DNA from: Rubricoccaceae bacterium
Lineage (GTDB): Bacteria > Bacteroidota > Rhodothermia > Rhodothermales > Rubricoccaceae
Reading direction: 5' to 3'
Assembly (NCBI GenBank): GCA_024639085.1
Contig: JAHEJB010000011.1
Span: 1 to 36,905, forward strand
DNA length: 36,905 nt
Of the stretch, positions 35,479 through 36,905 are shown in pieces. The notes beneath the pieces were generated by a model that saw only the letters and a list, made by a program, of their open reading frames with translations, searched no databases and was not told the origin of the DNA. The translations under genes were made by a program, and so were the position numbers. Position 1 is the stretch's first letter, and the number at the start of each line of letters is the position of its first letter.

Positions 35479-35948
35479 TCCTCAGCCGGCAACGAGTTCC
35501 ACATGTCGTGGGCGATGCGCCAGACGCCATCCGCGTCGCGCTGCCAGACGACTAGGTACTTGCCCCGGAAAGAAACAGGTTCCCCACCGTCCTGCACAAC
35601 CGTGCCCCCGTAGTAACCCCAGTCGTAGGCAAAGTCTCCGTGGACCTTTAGCTCCTCGGGCGTTGCATGATGGTAGGTGACCACGCGGCCCTCAGGTAGC
35701 TCCCACAGGTCATACAGCGCGTCATACCCGCGGACGAAATCCCGACCGCCCGGCGCGGCTATCCCGTCTTCCGCATAGACGGCCACCAGCGCTTCAATGT
35801 CTCCCGCCATGTAGGCCTCCGATAGCGCTCGCGATTGGTCGAGAATGGCGGTTATGTCTTCGGCGGGGCCTTCGTGGACGGGGGTGGTTTGAGCTACTAG
35901 CACATCTGACGCAATAAGAAGAAGAGACCCGATTAAGAGATGTCGCAC
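35475..35948 (-). CDS. Secreted SnoaL/DUF4440-like protein
   Basis: A 157-aa protein with signal peptide MRHLLIGSLLLIASDVLVAQ. The mature part is an NTF2-like cone fold of the DUF4440/SnoaL group: ILDQSRALSEAYMAGDIEALVAVYAEDGIAAPGG, then GYDALYDLW, and the closing YLVVWQRDADGVWRIAHDMWN. Such proteins bind small molecules or act as hydrolases or isomerases, and the substrate is not predictable. The end of this gene is the source, or a sibling, of two relics at 34061 and 34668. Its stop overlaps that of the convergent small membrane-protein gene by three bases. Confidence 0.88.
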   Translation of the reverse strand: MRHLLIGSLLLIASDVLVAQTTPVHEGPAEDITAILDQSRALSEAYMAGDIEALVAVYAEDGIAAPGGRDFVRGYDALYDLWELPEGRVVTYHHATPEELKVHGDFAYDWGYYGGTVVQDGGEPVSFRGKYLVVWQRDADGVWRIAHDMWNSLPAED

Positions 35949-36017
35949 GAAGTTGCTTGCATTGAGTTTGGGACAACTTCGAAGATAGTTCTCAGATGAT
36001 CGGGACCAAGCTTTGTA

Positions 36018-36713
36018 CTAGTCACCCAAATAGTCAGCGGGGCGAAATCCTTTGTCAATCAGATCTCGATCTTTCCTTGCCCTCTGAAAGGCCCTAGCGA
36101 ATTTCAGAAGCGTCTTGAGCGTATGAACACTCACGACATTCATGGAAATGCCAGCGGCGAGCAATAACGAATGATGGCTTTTTAAAACGATGTCGATAGT
36201 CTCCAATACGGAATCGATGTCAGAGTTGTCTAGCGGGAAATCTGCGTACAACTGCTTTGAGTCATCGAAGTAGCGCTTTTCGAAATGGACGATGGATTTG
36301 TCGCGACGCGCTTTTATTCGATTCACAATCGGATCCAACTGTCGCAATGCTTCGAGCTGATCGTCGATGATCGATTGAAACTCGACGACTGCAACAGTTT
36401 CCCGTTGCTTAGTTGTCCGATTCTCCCGAGTGGGATTTAGCTGTTTAGCATGTTCTCGAGCCTTAATCAAAAAGTCGACGAGTGAGCGGTCCTCGGTAGA
36501 AGACAACATTGCCGCCAACTCGACAAGCATGGTTCGAGACATGCTGTATGCAGCAAGGTCAAGGAAATATGACCCGAGTCTGTAAGTCTCAAGCTTCTCA
36601 CCTTTGCGCCACTCGAGCGAGGAACGCAACTCTTGAGACGTGCTCTTGATAGCTAGAACACGACCTATGAGGAGCTTTAGATAATCCCGTAGTTCGACGT
36701 CGGGGTTATTCAC
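36018..36713 (-). CDS. HEPN (AbiU2-like) domain protein
   Basis: A 231-aa all-helical protein. In the second half it has ARRDKSIVHFEKRY, i.e. Arg137-Asp-Lys-(3)-His143, the R-x(5)-H spacing of AbiU2/HEPN proteins where RDK..AH forms the RNase active site. HEPN proteins are often RNases used in phage abortive infection or toxin-antitoxin pairs, though some are inactive scaffolds. The GTG start overlaps the TGA stop of the upstream clpB gene (GTGA), so it is probably translated with clpB. No cognate MNT nucleotidyltransferase or other antitoxin is seen beside it. The HEPN reading is a motif match by eye. Confidence 0.65.
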   Translation of the reverse strand: MNNPDVELRDYLKLLIGRVLAIKSTSQELRSSLEWRKGEKLETYRLGSYFLDLAAYSMSRTMLVELAAMLSSTEDRSLVDFLIKAREHAKQLNPTRENRTTKQRETVAVVEFQSIIDDQLEALRQLDPIVNRIKARRDKSIVHFEKRYFDDSKQLYADFPLDNSDIDSVLETIDIVLKSHHSLLLAAGISMNVVSVHTLKTLLKFARAFQRARKDRDLIDKGFRPADYLGD

Positions 36714-36905
36714 GCCTCCCCACCCTCAGCCATCACAGTTCCGTTCGTCGCGGCGGCCTCTTCGGGTGAGGCCTCGGTCGTCAACGTAACGCCGCCGCCG
36801 CGGGCCGCGTCGATCAGCACCGTGTCGCCGTCGCGGACGAAGCCGGCGAGGATCTGCTCGGCAAGCTGGTTGGCAATGGTCCGCTGAAGCACGCGCTTGA
36901 GAGGC
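36710..36905 (-). CDS. clpB: Chaperone ClpB, C-terminal end (partial)
   Basis: The last ~65 codons of ClpB, entering from beyond the window. PLKRVLQRTIANQLAEQILAG is the conserved end of the D2 small domain, followed by FVRDGDTVLIDA and an Ala/Glu-rich tail. ClpB is the ATP-driven disaggregase that works with DnaK after heat stress. The track's start (36892) is internal. The stop overlaps the GTG of the HEPN-like gene by four bases. Confidence 0.92.
   Translation of the reverse strand, partial: PLKRVLQRTIANQLAEQILAGFVRDGDTVLIDAARGGGVTLTTEASPEEAAATNGTVMAEGGEA

Noticed and set aside
1-36905. tRNA, rRNA, CRISPR array, insertion sequence or prophage
   Set aside because: No cloverleaf, rRNA signature, spaced repeat array, transposase, integrase or phage structural gene was recognised on either strand.

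Overview
The window looks like chromosomal DNA of a Rhodothermota/Balneolota-type (Bacteroidota-like) bacterium. This is an inference. It rests on moderate GC, weak or absent Shine-Dalgarno sites, sigma-A-like TAnnTTTG promoter elements, and gene types common in Salinibacter/Rhodothermus relatives: TauE with paired YeeE proteins, large STAND and caspase proteins, DUF2267 and DUF6265. No rRNA, tRNA, CRISPR array, insertion sequence or phage gene was seen.

Layout. (1) 1-3921, minus strand: the start of a secreted protein, probably a lytic transglycosylase; an acyl-CoA carboxylase beta subunit; and a hypothetical protein with a very acidic middle. (2) 4114-18609: a signalling and predicted conflict locus. 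On the plus strand are a Ser/Thr kinase with a membrane segment, TolB-like domain and TPRs, and a 98-aa beta-rich protein. On the minus strand is a three-gene set: caspase-DUF4384-alpha/beta-hydrolase, caspase-STAND-WD40, and CHAT-TM-beta domains. A GAF-adenylate cyclase is divergent from that set. (3) 18643-23558: smc, a flavodoxin-like reductase and an HPF-like ribosome hibernation factor. (4) 23570-24841: a frameshifted VOC remnant and a complete Xre/RES toxin-antitoxin pair. (5) 25117-26574: a dihaem cytochrome c peroxidase lipoprotein. (6) 26846-31563: a sulfane-sulfur island with two YeeE/YedE proteins, a persulfide dioxygenase-rhodanese fusion, TauE/SafE, thioredoxin and rhodanese in one minus-strand series, plus a divergent ArsR regulator. 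(7) 31611-36905: an M61 peptidase, a membrane protein, a DUF6265 lipoprotein, DUF2267 with a tiny membrane protein, a SnoaL-like protein whose 3' end recurs as two relics nearby, and a HEPN/AbiU2-like gene overlapping the 3' end of clpB.

Most interesting is region 2. Three of its proteins share one plan: a cytosolic enzyme domain (kinase, CHAT peptidase, or caspase plus NTPase), one transmembrane helix preceded by basic residues, and a C-terminal sensing or binding domain predicted outside the cytoplasm. A fourth protein is soluble and joins a metacaspase-like protease to a serine hydrolase with a visible Ser-Asp-His triad. Together they could form an envelope-sensing, protease-driven response that ends in lipid or ester hydrolysis. 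That system-level reading is inference; the individual domains are read from the sequence.
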